Source of the DNA: JACVRM01 sp963755085
GTDB lineage: Bacteria > Actinomycetota > Thermoleophilia > Gaiellales > Gaiellaceae
Assembly (NCBI GenBank): GCA_963755085.1
Contig: CAVWIN010000020.1
Coordinates: 77,006-141,005 of the forward strand
Reading direction: 5' to 3'
DNA: 64,000 nucleotides
The position numbers and the translations under genes were made by a program. Below, one piece after another: positions 8,210 to 16,567 of this stretch. How positions within the stretch are numbered: position 1 is the first letter of the stretch; each line of letters starts with the position of its first letter. The notes beneath the pieces are model-generated. The model saw nothing but the letters and a program-made list of their open reading frames with translations. It was not told the DNA's origin and did not search any database.

Positions 8210-9075
8210 CGCGCCGGGTCGGGCTCGACGTCGGCGGGACCAACGTGAAGCTCGTCGTCCTCGACGGCGACGAGGTCGTCGACCGCGCGACCGAGCCGAC
8301 CGCCTCCGAGAAGGGGCCAGAGGCCGTCCTCGACCGCCTCGCCGGGCTCGCGCGGGAGGCCGGTCCGGCCGCCTCGGTCGGCGTCGCGTTCCCCGGGCTC
8401 GTCGACGCCGAGGGCCGCGGGATCCTCTTCCCGAACCTCGCCGGCGACTGGGCCGGACGGCCGATCCGTGAGCCGCTCTCGCGTGCCCTGGACCTTCCGG
8501 TCGGGCTTGTCAACGACGGCCACGCCTTCGCGCTCGCCGAGGCGCGTGTCGGCGCGGCGCGTGGCGCCGACGACGTGATCTGCATCGTGTGCGGCACCGG
8601 GATCGGCGGCGGGCTCGTCCTCGGCGGCCGACTGCACCTCGGCGTCGACGACCGAGCCGGCGAGATCGGCCACCACACCGTCGTGCTCGACGGGCCCCGC
8701 TGCAACTGCGGCAACACGGGCTGCCTCGAGATGCTTGCCGGCGCGAGGGCAATCGCGCGCGCCGCCGGACACGGAAGCTTCGACGAGGCCCTGGCCGCCG
8801 CGCGCGAGGGCGATGCCGCAGCCACCGAGGCGATCGAGCAGGCCGGTCGGCTCATCGGCGTCGCGATCGCAAACCTGACCATCTTCGTGGCGCCGCAGCG
8901 CGTCGTCATCGGCGGCGGCGTCGCCGAGGCGGGCGACCTCCTGCTCACACCGCTGCGCGCCGAGATCCAGCGCCGCGCGGCGAACGTCGCGCCGCTCGAG
9001 CACATCGAGATCCTGCGCGCGACGCTCGGGCCGGACGCGGGAGCAATCGGTGCCGCGCTGTTCGCGGCGGATTAA
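8206..9075 (+). CDS. ROK-family sugar kinase
   Basis: 289-aa ATP-dependent sugar kinase. Phosphate-1 motif LDVGGTNVKLVVLDG at the N-terminus, catalytic Asp in VNDGHAFALAEA, phosphate-2 GTGIGGGLVLGG, and the ROK zinc motif CNCGNTGCLEML. Start ATG overlaps the SDR stop (ATGA). Family members phosphorylate glucose, fructose or N-acyl amino sugars. Here the neighbouring aldolase and dehydrogenases hint at a sugar or ketodeoxy acid, which is inference only. Confidence 0.92.
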   Translation: MTRRVGLDVGGTNVKLVVLDGDEVVDRATEPTASEKGPEAVLDRLAGLAREAGPAASVGVAFPGLVDAEGRGILFPNLAGDWAGRPIREPLSRALDLPVGLVNDGHAFALAEARVGAARGADDVICIVCGTGIGGGLVLGGRLHLGVDDRAGEIGHHTVVLDGPRCNCGNTGCLEMLAGARAIARAAGHGSFDEALAAAREGDAAATEAIEQAGRLIGVAIANLTIFVAPQRVVIGGGVAEAGDLLLTPLRAEIQRRAANVAPLEHIEILRATLGPDAGAIGAALFAAD

Positions 9076-9098
9076 CCTCATCCACGAAAGGAGGCGGC

Positions 9099-9419
9099 AT
9101 GTACGCGATGGTGGTCAGGTTCGAGGATGGCCCGCAGGATCTCGAGGACGGGATCTCCCACGTGCAGGAGGAGGTGGTCCCTGTCGCCGAGGAGACGCCT
9201 GGCGTCGCCGGCTTCTGGCTCGTCGACCGCGAGTCGGGCGAGCGCCTCTCCGTCATGGTCTTCGAGGACGACTCGCGCGCCGACGCGGTCTTCGGTGCGG
9301 TCGGCGAGCGCCGCGCCGCGGACCCGGACCGCAACCGGCCGTCACCGGTCGGCTCGAAGCGCTACGAGGTCTACGGTCTCGCAGGGGTCACGACAGAAAG
9401 GAGCACGCATGGCGGGTAA
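9099..9419 (+). CDS. Small ABM/ferredoxin-fold-like protein
   Basis: 106-aa protein with the alternating pattern of a dimeric alpha/beta barrel (antibiotic-biosynthesis-monooxygenase-like): MYAMVVRF strand, helix ending VAEETPGV, AGFWLVD strand, LSVMVFED strand. Strong AAAGGAGG site 5 nt before the ATG. The stop overlaps the start of the next gene. Function unknown; such folds act as small monooxygenases or stress proteins. Confidence 0.75.
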   Translation: MYAMVVRFEDGPQDLEDGISHVQEEVVPVAEETPGVAGFWLVDRESGERLSVMVFEDDSRADAVFGAVGERRAADPDRNRPSPVGSKRYEVYGLAGVTTERSTHGG

Positions 9420-9831
9420 GGCCGACTTCACCGAGGAAGAATGGGAGACGCTCCAGAAGGGCGTGACGGGCGCAGGGCTGCTCGTCGCAGTCAGCGACCG
9501 GAGCTTTTTCGACACGTTCGGCGAGGCGTCGACGATGGCGAAGCACCTCGCAGCGGGGCGCGAGAGCTCGAGCGCGCTCGTCCGCGATCTCGGCGCGACG
9601 ACGAAGAGCTCGGGGTTCAGCATGCGCTCCTCGCCCGAGGAGCTCGAGCAGCAAACGCTCGACTCGATTCGCGCGGCGGTGCAGCTCGTCGAGCAGAAGG
9701 CGCCGGACGAGGTGAGCCCCTACCGGGCGTTCGTCACGGACGTGGCGCAGTCGGTGGCCGCGGCGAAGAAGGGCGTCTCCCCGGCCGAGGATCAGGAGCT
9801 CGGCAGGATCCAGGAGGCGCTCGGGGCGTAG
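9409..9831 (+). CDS. Conserved hypothetical helical protein
   Basis: 140-aa, all-helical by pattern, no signal peptide. ATG at 9409 with GAAAGGAG upstream; it overlaps the preceding gene by 11 bp, so the two are co-translated. Contains SDRSFFDTFGEASTMAKHL and a C-terminal AVQLVEQKAPDEVSPYRAF. The shape recalls TerB-like helical bundles, but no diagnostic residues were recognised. Function unknown. Confidence 0.75.
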   Translation: MAGKADFTEEEWETLQKGVTGAGLLVAVSDRSFFDTFGEASTMAKHLAAGRESSSALVRDLGATTKSSGFSMRSSPEELEQQTLDSIRAAVQLVEQKAPDEVSPYRAFVTDVAQSVAAAKKGVSPAEDQELGRIQEALGA

Positions 9832-9868
9832 GGCGCTGAACCCGAAAACTGGCGTCGGCGAGCAACCA

Positions 9869-9894
9869 CTGTGACAATCACTCCAATGTCACAG
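9869..9894. promoter_or_regulatory. Inverted repeat overlapping the cyclase-gene start
   Basis: CTGTGACA-N10-TGTCACAG, perfect 8-bp arms covering both the GTG (9871) and ATG (9886) start candidates of the next gene. Placement suggests autoregulation or translational control. The half-site TGTGA resembles CRP-type sites, but the spacing is too wide for a classical CRP operator. Confidence 0.5.
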
Positions 9895-11820
9895 CTCGCC
9901 GAGCCGCTTCCGAACGCGCGCGACGCCGCGGAGCGCCATGCCTGGCGCGAGGCCTACGACGCCTTCGGCGCCGCCGACCGCGCCGACCTGACGCCCGACG
10001 ACCTCGAGGCCTTCGCCGATTCGGCGTGGTGGTCGGGCAGGATCGAGGAGGCGATCGCGCTCCGCGAGCGCGCGTACGCGGGGTTCGCGGCCGCCGGCGA
10101 CCGCCGGCGGGCTGCACGGATCGCGCTCGCGCTGAACTGGGATCACGTCGGCCGCGAGGCCTACGCCGTCGCCGGCGGCTGGTTCGCGAACGCCGAGGCC
10201 ATGCTCGCGGACGAGCCCGAGTCGAGCGAGCACGGGTTCCTGGCGCTCACGCGCGGCATGAACGCGCTGTTCGGCGGCGGCACCGTCGCCGAGGCGCTCG
10301 CGGAGATGGAGCGGGCGAAGGAGATTGCCCGGCGCTTCGGAGACCGCGACGTCGAGATGATCGCCGTCGTCGGCACCGGGCGAACGTTGATCCGCGGCGG
10401 CGAGGTCGAGCGCGGCCTCGCGATGGTCGACCAGGCGACCGCGTCTGCGGTCTGCGGCGACCTGCGGCCGTTCACGACCGGGCTCGTCTACTGCATCACG
10501 ATCAGCACCTGCCAGGACCTCGGCGACCTGCGACGGGCCGCCGAGTGGACGGAGGAGGCGAACAAGTGGTGCGACCGCCTCGAGGTGTCCGGCTTTCCGG
10601 GCGCGTGCCGGATCCACCGGGCCGAGATCATGCGGCTCCGCGGCGACTGGGACGGCGCCGAGCGGCAGGCGCAGGCGGCGTGCGACGAGCTCGAGGACTT
10701 CCAGCGCCGTCTGACTGCGGGCGGGTACTACGAGATCGGCGAGATCCGCCGGCGCCAGGGCAACTTCGCGGCGGCCGAGGAGGCCTACGGGCGCGCGAAC
10801 GAGCTCGGCCAGGACCCGCAGCCCGGCCTCTCGCTGCTCCGCCTGGCAAGCGGGCAGGTCGACGCCGCCGCGTCCGGGCTCCGGCGCGCCGTGGTCGAGG
10901 CGAAGCAACCGCTGCTCAGGCTCCGCCACCTGCTCGCACAGGTCGAGGTCGCGGTCGCCGCGGGCGATCTCGCAACCGCGAACGCGGCCGCCGACGCCGC
11001 CGAGACCATCGTGGACGCGTACAAGATCGGCGGCGCGCGGACGCCCGCATTCGACGCGGGCCTGCATCTCGCGCGCGGCCGGATCGTGCTCGCCGAGGGT
11101 GACGCCGAGACGGCCGCAGAGCTCCTACGCCGCGCTCGCGACGAGTGGCAGAACGTCGGGGCGCCCTACGAGACCGCCCAGGCGCGGCTCGCGCTGGGCA
11201 CCGCCTTCCGGCGTGCAGGTGACGAGCCGAGCGCGACCGGCGAGTTCGAGGCCGCGCTGGCGACCTTCGAGCGGCTCGGCGCGCGGCTCGACGAGGCGCA
11301 GTGCCGCGACCTGCTCGGCCGCGTGGAGGCGTCGATGACGTTCCTCTTCACCGACATCGTCGACTCGACGAAGCTCCTCGGCACGCTCGGGGAGGAGAAG
11401 TACCGGCGCCTGCTCGCCCGCCATGACGAGGTCGTGCGCGAGCAGATCGTCATGGGCGGCGGCGCGGTGGTCAAGAACACCGGCGACGGCTTCTTCGCCT
11501 CGTTCGACGACGCCGGCGCGGCCGTCCGCGCGGCGATCGCGATCCAGAAGGCGCTCGCCGACGAGATCGTCGCGCCCGACGTGCGCATCGGCGCCCACAG
11601 CGGCGCGGCCTTCCGCACGGGCAGTGGCTACACCGACTACGGCGGCGAGACCATCCACCTGGCCGCGCGGGTCGGCGCCGCCGCCGGCGCGGGCGAGATT
11701 CTGGTCAGCCGCGAGTCGCTGGACGGCGTGGCCGGCGCGTTTCGGCTCTCCGAGCCGCGGGCGGAGATCCTCAAGGGCTTCGAGGAGCCCGTCGAGGTCG
11801 TCGCCGTCGACTGGCGTTAG
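9886..11820 (+). CDS. TPR-repeat protein with C-terminal class III adenylate/guanylate cyclase domain
   Basis: About 644 aa (649 if GTG 9871 is used). Residues 1-480 are degenerate TPR-like helical repeats rich in Ala/Glu/Arg. The cyclase homology domain follows, with metal-binding FTDIVDST, the second metal Asp in VKNTGDGFFASFD, and GGETIHLAARVGAAA. In the last motif the Asn usually found in (V)NLAAR is His, so the transition-state-stabilising pair is incomplete and activity is uncertain. No transmembrane segment. Probably a cytosolic signalling or regulatory protein. No Shine-Dalgarno site is evident at either start. Confidence 0.88.
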   Translation: MSQLAEPLPNARDAAERHAWREAYDAFGAADRADLTPDDLEAFADSAWWSGRIEEAIALRERAYAGFAAAGDRRRAARIALALNWDHVGREAYAVAGGWFANAEAMLADEPESSEHGFLALTRGMNALFGGGTVAEALAEMERAKEIARRFGDRDVEMIAVVGTGRTLIRGGEVERGLAMVDQATASAVCGDLRPFTTGLVYCITISTCQDLGDLRRAAEWTEEANKWCDRLEVSGFPGACRIHRAEIMRLRGDWDGAERQAQAACDELEDFQRRLTAGGYYEIGEIRRRQGNFAAAEEAYGRANELGQDPQPGLSLLRLASGQVDAAASGLRRAVVEAKQPLLRLRHLLAQVEVAVAAGDLATANAAADAAETIVDAYKIGGARTPAFDAGLHLARGRIVLAEGDAETAAELLRRARDEWQNVGAPYETAQARLALGTAFRRAGDEPSATGEFEAALATFERLGARLDEAQCRDLLGRVEASMTFLFTDIVDSTKLLGTLGEEKYRRLLARHDEVVREQIVMGGGAVVKNTGDGFFASFDDAGAAVRAAIAIQKALADEIVAPDVRIGAHSGAAFRTGSGYTDYGGETIHLAARVGAAAGAGEILVSRESLDGVAGAFRLSEPRAEILKGFEEPVEVVAVDWR

Positions 11821-12281
11821 ACGAGGGCCGGGACCAGGACGAGGCGTGCGTTCGTCCGGCGTGTCCCGCTTGGAACGATGATCCGCGAGAGCAGCGTCTC
11901 GAAGCCCTTGGCGACGACGCGCACGTGGATGTGCGGCGGCAGGGCTTCGTAGGACACGGGGCGCGGGCTCTCGTAGCGGAAGCGGCCGGCCCGGTTGGTG
12001 AGCACGGTGGCACTCAGCTTGCGCAGGTAGACGCCCTTCGCGTTCGACTGCCAGAGCTGCACCTGGGCATTCGGGACGGGCTTGCAGCTGACGGCCGAGA
12101 GCACGACGCCGGTGAGCACGTGGCCGGTGCCGGTCTTCGCGCGGACGGGCGGCAGCCCCTGGCCGAACGGGCCGAAGCCGTCGTTCGGGGTGGCCGGGCA
12201 CCCGCCCACGGACTGAGCCGGGGCAGCGCCGGCGGCCGTCGCGGCCGTGAGCAGGAGCACGAGCACGGCAAGGCGGCGCAT
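11817..12281 (-). CDS. Secreted intradiol-dioxygenase-like beta-sandwich protein
   Basis: 154 aa with signal peptide (MRRLAVLVLLLTAATAAGAA). The mature part matches the catechol/protocatechuate dioxygenase core: TGVVLSAVSCKPVPNAQVQLWQ, NRAGRFRYESPRPVSY and PPHIHVRV, giving the Tyr and HxH iron ligands of the family. Exported members of this type occur in actinobacteria and may attack lignin-type aromatics; substrate unknown. The C-terminus overlaps the convergent cyclase stop by 3 bp. Confidence 0.8.
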   Translation of the reverse strand: MRRLAVLVLLLTAATAAGAAPAQSVGGCPATPNDGFGPFGQGLPPVRAKTGTGHVLTGVVLSAVSCKPVPNAQVQLWQSNAKGVYLRKLSATVLTNRAGRFRYESPRPVSYEALPPHIHVRVVAKGFETLLSRIIVPSGTRRTNARLVLVPALV

Positions 12282-12304
12282 ACCCGCCAGTACTACCGCG
12301 AACG

Positions 12305-12829
12305 TCAATCGGATGCGAGCGCGAGCAGCTTCGTGACGGTGTTCCAGTTGCGCGCGGTGCCGACCGTGCCGAGGCCGTCTGCGATCAGCGCGGCCAGCTT
12401 CGAGCGCTGCAGTCCGTCGGGGTGCCAGCTGTAGACCTCCTGCCCGTGCAGGACCGCCCGCTCGCGGCCGAAGTCGTTCCCGAGCGCCTTCGCCTTCGCG
12501 GCCGTCGGCCTGTCGGCCAGGAAGGTGACGAGGTAGCGCGAGCCGTTCTTCGCGAACCTGGACAGCGGATTGCGGTCGACGACCTTCTGGAGCTGGGCGC
12601 GGCTGCGGACGATCACCCGCGTCTCGAGCCCGAGCCGCTCGGCGAACAGCCCTTCGAGCTCGCGCTCGAGCGCCCGGCCGGATTTCTTCGCGTCGAGCAC
12701 CACGTTCCCGCTCTGGCCGTGCGTCACGACGTCCTCGAAGCCGTCCAGCGCCTCACGGAGCGCCGCCATCGCCACGCGCCGGTTCCTGCCGACGTTGATG
12801 CCGCGCAGGAGCACGACCTGCCGCGCCAT
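12305..12829 (-). CDS. DUF1697-family protein
   Basis: 174 aa, starting RQVVLLRGINVGRNRRVAM, the hallmark of DUF1697, with THGQSGNVVLDAKKSG and a C-terminal TARNWNTVTKLLALA. Cytoplasmic; function not established for the family. The ATG is one base from the stop of the upstream DUF1003 gene on the same strand, so they form a two-gene operon. Confidence 0.92.
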   Translation of the reverse strand: MARQVVLLRGINVGRNRRVAMAALREALDGFEDVVTHGQSGNVVLDAKKSGRALERELEGLFAERLGLETRVIVRSRAQLQKVVDRNPLSRFAKNGSRYLVTFLADRPTAAKAKALGNDFGRERAVLHGQEVYSWHPDGLQRSKLAALIADGLGTVGTARNWNTVTKLLALASD

Positions 12830-13287
12830 CAGTCGGCCCGGACCGCGGCGTGGATCTCACGCGTCAGCGTGGCCACGCTCTCGGTCAGCTCCTTGTCCTG
12901 CCGCGTCAGGTCGGTGTTCGCCTCGAGCAACTGCCGGAGCTCGTCGGTGGTCCGCTTCACGAGGTTCTCGCGATCCGTCAGGTGGTGGATGACGCTGTCG
13001 CGGTGCTTCTGGTCCTTCTCGGCGGCGATCTTGTCGCGATCGGCCTGCCGCGTCTGCGCGAGCAGGATCAGCGGGGCGGCATAGGCGGCCTGCAGCGAGA
13101 ACGCGAGGTTGAGCAGGATGAACGGATACGGGTCCCAGTTGAGGCTCAGGCCGACCGCGTTCAGCGTGATCCAGAGCACGACGAGGATGGTCTGACCGAC
13201 GATGTACTGCGGCGTGCCAAAGAACCGGGCCGCGCCTTCGGCGTAGCGCCCGAATGCGTCCTCGCCGAACGCCGACTGCTGCGTCAC
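12829..13287 (-). CDS. DUF1003-family membrane protein
   Basis: 152 aa with two membrane helices (TILVVLWITLNAVG and FILLNLAFSLQAAYAAPLIL) followed by a charged coiled-coil tail (DRDKIAAEKDQKHRDSVIHHL onward). The order matches DUF1003 proteins. Function unknown; predicted inner-membrane. First gene of the pair with DUF1697. Confidence 0.92.
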   Translation of the reverse strand: MTQQSAFGEDAFGRYAEGAARFFGTPQYIVGQTILVVLWITLNAVGLSLNWDPYPFILLNLAFSLQAAYAAPLILLAQTRQADRDKIAAEKDQKHRDSVIHHLTDRENLVKRTTDELRQLLEANTDLTRQDKELTESVATLTREIHAAVRAD

Positions 13288-13340
13288 CGCGCCGTATTCG
13301 GGGCGGCGTCGGCAAGCCCTCGTGGTATACCGGAGGTGCT

Positions 13341-14399
13341 ATGCGCATGCTCGCCGTCCTCTGTCTGATCCTTGCCTCCGCCGCGGTGGCTGGAGGCGCG
13401 CGGCCCGCATCCGGACCCACGCTCGCGCAGCTCGCCGGAGCGCACGTTGTGATCCGCATGCGCGGCCCGGTGCCGAGCGCGGAGCTGCTCGCGCGCATCA
13501 AGCGCGGCCAGGTCGGCGGCGTCGTCCTGTTCGCGAACACCCTCCCGCCCGGCGGCCCGCTGCCGCTCGTCCGGCAGCTGCAGGCGGCCGCACGTGCCGG
13601 CGGCCAGCCGCCGCTCCTGATCGCAATCGACCAGGAAGGCGGCGGCGTGAAGCGGCTGCCCGGCCCGCCGACGGAGGCGCCGAGCCAGATGCGCACGACC
13701 TCCGATGCGCTCGCCCAGGGCCGGGCGACGGGTCGCTATCTGCGCGCGTTCGGCATCGGCGTCGACCTGGCGCCCGTCCTAGACGTGCCGGTCTCGCGCT
13801 ACGCCTTCATCTACTCGCGCGCCTTCTCGACCGACCCCGCGGCGGTGAGCGCGAACGGCGTCGCCTTCGCGCAGGGGCTCGTCGAGGCCGGCGTGGCGTC
13901 GACGGCGAAGCACTTCCCGGGGCTCGGCCGGCTCGGACGCAGCACGGACTACGGGCCCGGGAAGGTGACGGTGTCGCGCAGCCCGCTCGCAGCGCGCGAC
14001 CTCGCACCGTTCCGGGCGGCGATTGCGGCCGGCGTGCCGCTCGTGATGGTCGGCACGGCCGTCTACCCGGCGTACGACACGGTCCCTGCCGCGACCTCGC
14101 CCGCGATTGTGAACGGCCTGCTCCGTGGAGCCCTCGGCTTCCGCGGCGTGGCGATGAGCGACGACCTCGCGACGCGGGGTGTCAGCCCGTGGTTCGACGC
14201 CGGGGAGGCGACCGTCCGCGCCGTCGGCGCCGGCATCGACCTGGTGTACGTCGCGGGCAACGGCGGCAGCGGCGGCGCCACGGTCGGCGAGCAGGCGTAC
14301 GCGGCGCTGCTGAAGGCGGCAAAGAGCGGACGGCTGAGCTCGTCGGCGCTGCGGGCGTCGTACGACCGCATCGTGGCGCTCCGCCGCCGCTACGACTGA
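13341..14399 (+). CDS. Secreted glycoside hydrolase family 3 N-terminal-domain protein (NagZ-like)
   Basis: 352 aa, ATG at 13341 after GGAGG; signal peptide MRMLAVLCLILASAAVAGGA. The GH3 barrel is recognisable: VGGVVLFANTL, LIAIDQEGGGVKRLPG, KHFPGLGR and the nucleophile Asp in VAMSDDLATRG. However, the segment that carries the NagZ acid/base His (DSHYG) reads STDYG, so the His is replaced. It may be a weak or altered hydrolase, or a binding protein. Expected role: cleavage of beta-linked GlcNAc-type sugars outside the membrane. Confidence 0.85.
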   Translation: MRMLAVLCLILASAAVAGGARPASGPTLAQLAGAHVVIRMRGPVPSAELLARIKRGQVGGVVLFANTLPPGGPLPLVRQLQAAARAGGQPPLLIAIDQEGGGVKRLPGPPTEAPSQMRTTSDALAQGRATGRYLRAFGIGVDLAPVLDVPVSRYAFIYSRAFSTDPAAVSANGVAFAQGLVEAGVASTAKHFPGLGRLGRSTDYGPGKVTVSRSPLAARDLAPFRAAIAAGVPLVMVGTAVYPAYDTVPAATSPAIVNGLLRGALGFRGVAMSDDLATRGVSPWFDAGEATVRAVGAGIDLVYVAGNGGSGGATVGEQAYAALLKAAKSGRLSSSALRASYDRIVALRRRYD

Positions 14400-15301
14400 G
14401 TCGGCCTCGCCAGCTCGCGCAGGGCAGCGCTCACCCAGTCGTCCTCGTGCGTCCGCCAGAACCGATCGGTGTGCCCGCCCTCATACTCGGCGTACGCGTG
14501 CCTGATCCCGGCCGCCGTCAGCGTGCTGTCGAACGCGCGGTTGTCGTCGAGGAAGGTCGGGTCGTTGGTGCCGACGAAGTGCCCGTAGTGGGTGTTCGGG
14601 TAGCGGGCGAAGATCCGCTTGAGCCTGGGCACGAGCGCGTCCGCGTCGGCCCAGTCGTTCGCATCCTTCGAGCCGAGGTCGAGCCGGGCCGTTCCCGCGG
14701 GATTGGTGGCGTGGAAGTAGCCGCTCCACGACTGGATGACCGAGTAGACGGACGGGCTGTGGATCGCGATCAGCGTGGCGCCGTACCCACCCGCGGAGAT
14801 CCCGATCAGCGCGCGGGCGCGGCGCTCGGGGATCGTGCGGTAGCGGCTGTCGATGACGCGGACGAGCTCGTGCGCGGTAGCCGTCTCCCAGTTGCGGCCC
14901 CGCCCCCGGTTCGCCCACTCCGGGTCGGTGTCGCCCTTGCGCGCGCCCTGCACGCCGACGACGATTGCGCGCATGCCCGAGTGCGCGACCGGCCGAGTGA
15001 TGAAGCCGATGCTCTTATAGGCGTCGGCGGTGGCAGGCAGGCCGTGCAGGAGGTAGATGACCGGGTAGCGCTTGCCGCCCGAGCCATAGCCGGCCGGCAG
15101 GTACACGCGGTAGTGGCTCGTGCCGCGCAGCGCTTTCGAGGCGTAGGAGCCGTCGATCATGCGTGGCGGCGAGAGCGACGCGGCGCTGCCTCCGCCGCAC
15201 CCACTCAGCGCGGCGAGCAGGAGCGCCAGGACGAGGGCTCGACGGCGCACGGCGCCGGCGACGGTAGTGGGCGCGTGTTGGGAACACACTGCTCTCCGCA
15301 T
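14390..15301 (-). CDS. Putative lipoprotein esterase (esterase D/antigen 85-like alpha/beta hydrolase)
   Basis: 303 aa. N-terminal lipobox LLAALSGC suggests a lipid-anchored exported protein. The hydrolase core has HGLP after the first strands, nucleophile elbow GISAGGYGA, and a C-terminal EYEGGHTDRFW carrying the likely catalytic His. Probably hydrolyses an ester at the cell surface. The 3' end overlaps the convergent GH3 gene by 10 bp. Start is the first ATG; an internal start would shorten the N-terminus by about 20 residues. Confidence 0.87.
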   Translation of the reverse strand: MRRAVCSQHAPTTVAGAVRRRALVLALLLAALSGCGGGSAASLSPPRMIDGSYASKALRGTSHYRVYLPAGYGSGGKRYPVIYLLHGLPATADAYKSIGFITRPVAHSGMRAIVVGVQGARKGDTDPEWANRGRGRNWETATAHELVRVIDSRYRTIPERRARALIGISAGGYGATLIAIHSPSVYSVIQSWSGYFHATNPAGTARLDLGSKDANDWADADALVPRLKRIFARYPNTHYGHFVGTNDPTFLDDNRAFDSTLTAAGIRHAYAEYEGGHTDRFWRTHEDDWVSAALRELARPTQS

Positions 15302-15312
15302 TAACTTCTTGC

Positions 15313-15348
15313 ATTTAGCCGTGCGGTTAATTAGCGTTCAGGCTAAAT
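15313..15348. promoter_or_regulatory. Inverted repeat at ArsR-SRPBCC pair 2
   Basis: ATTTAGCC-N20-GGCTAAAT, perfect 8-bp arms, with the right arm overlapping the ArsR start codon. A third TTAGC element sits in the spacer. No Shine-Dalgarno site precedes the ATG, so the gene may be leaderless with operator-start overlap. Confidence 0.55.
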
Positions 15349-15670
15349 GAACCCCGACCCGCTCAGCCGCACGTTTGCCGCCCTCGCCGACCCGACCCGC
15401 CGGGCGATCCTGGCGCGGCTCGTCGAGGGCGAGGCGACGGTCAGCGAGCTCGCCGCCCCTCACGCGATGAGCCTGCCGTCCATCTCGCGGCACCTGAAGG
15501 TGCTCGAGCGCGCCGGGCTGATCGTGAAGGGCAAGTCGGCCCAGTGGCGCCCGCGCCGGCTCGAACCGGCGCCGCTCGCCGCGGCCGACGAGTGGATGGC
15601 CCCCTACCGCCAGTTCTTCGAGGCGCGCCTCAGCCGCCTCGAGCGCCAGCTGAGAGAGGAGCATCGATGA
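15347..15670 (+). CDS. ArsR-family winged-helix regulator, pair 2
   Basis: 107 aa: FAALADPTRRAILARLVEGE opening, recognition helix in MSLPSISRHLKVLERAGLI, C-terminal APYRQFFEARLSRLERQL. No metal-site cysteines. Stop overlaps the ATG of the downstream SRPBCC gene. Second of three such pairs in the window. Confidence 0.92.
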   Translation: MNPDPLSRTFAALADPTRRAILARLVEGEATVSELAAPHAMSLPSISRHLKVLERAGLIVKGKSAQWRPRRLEPAPLAAADEWMAPYRQFFEARLSRLERQLREEHR

Positions 15671-16163
15671 GCCGTGAGTTCACCCTGACCTGGACGCTCG
15701 ACGCGCCTGCCGCGGACGTGTTCCGGGCGTGGACCGACCCCAAGCATCTGGACTGGTTCTACAACGACCAGCAGCCGATCCCGGACGAGCCGATCGAGAT
15801 CGACCTCCGCGTCGGCGGCGCGTGGCGCCAGCACATGGTCATCGACGAGCGCACCGCCTATGTCACCGGCGGCGTGTACCGCGAGATCGTCCCGGACGAG
15901 AAGCTCGTCTTCTCCTGGGGCGCGGCCGGCGGCTGGCCGGCGCTCGACCCCCAGCGTCTCGACGACAGCCCTCTCGTCACGTGCTGCTCTCGCGCCTTGG
16001 CGCGCGGACGCAGCTGACCCTCCACGTCGAGCTGCCCGCGTCCTTCGGCGACGAGGGCATGCCCGAGGGCTCGTTCGGACACATCGAGTCCGGCTGGCGC
16101 GACACCGTCGACCGTCTCGCGGCCGGCCTCGCGCTCACGGGCTCTTCAGCGCCCCGACCGTGA
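15667..16163 (+). pseudogene. SRPBCC-domain protein (AHSA1-like), pair 2, frameshifted
   Basis: The frame opening at 15667 (FTLTWTLDAPAADVFRAWTDP, GGAWRQHMVIDERTAYVTGG) runs correctly to about codon 105 (DSPLVT) and then leaves the family pattern, stopping at 16017. The next frame supplies the missing C-terminus (LLSRLGARTQLTLHVELP, GHIESGWRDTVDRLAAGL) to 16163. Loss of one G near 15981 restores ACG GTG CTG CTC. It is either a recently inactivated gene or a base-calling error; the full protein would be about 164 aa. Confidence 0.85.
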
Positions 16164-16282
16164 CCATCACGGTTACCTCGGCCGGGACGCTGCTACGCTC
16201 CTGCGACTATCTGAGCGAGTACCGGATGCGCACCACGCGCCTCCCTGCCCGTTCTTGAGCAGTGGAGGAGGTGTTTCTATCC

Positions 16283-16492
16283 ATGGCAACCGGAACCGTT
16301 AAGTGGTTCAACGCCGACAAGGGGTACGGGTTCATCACCCCCGATGAAGGCGGCAAGGACGTGTTCGTCCACCACAGCGCGATCGAGGGCGAGGGCTACA
16401 AGACCCTCGCCGAGAACGCGAAGGTGTCGTACGAGCCCGCCGAGGGCGCGAAGGGCCCTGAGGCGAAGAGCGTCACGCTCGCGTCCGCCTAG
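16283..16492 (+). CDS. cspA: Cold-shock protein (CspA family)
   Basis: 69-aa single-stranded nucleic-acid-binding OB fold acting as RNA chaperone. RNP1 KGYGFI and RNP2 VFVHH are intact. ATG at 16283; GGAGGAGGTG lies 14-5 nt upstream. It is followed by a strong hairpin terminator, so it is probably monocistronic. Confidence 0.97.
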   Translation: MATGTVKWFNADKGYGFITPDEGGKDVFVHHSAIEGEGYKTLAENAKVSYEPAEGAKGPEAKSVTLASA

Positions 16493-16498
16493 TCACCG

Positions 16499-16543
16499 CA
16501 GGCGGCAACTGCCGCGGCTCGCCGGCCCGGCAGTTGCCGCCTG
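16499..16543 (+). terminator. Hairpin terminator after cold-shock gene
   Basis: Perfect 16-bp stem (CAGGCGGCAACTGCCG / CGGCAGTTGCCGCCTG) with a 13-nt GC-rich loop, 7 bp after the stop codon. No U-tract. Confidence 0.8.
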
Positions 16544-16567
16544 TGCATCACTACGCCAGGAGGCTCG

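Noticed and set aside
9869..9894. Classical CRP/FNR binding site
   Set aside because: The half-sites are TGTGA/TCACA but are separated by 14 bp rather than the 6 bp of CRP sites.
16499..16543. Riboswitch or tRNA-like structure
   Set aside because: It is a simple inverted repeat directly after a stop codon, best explained as a terminator.
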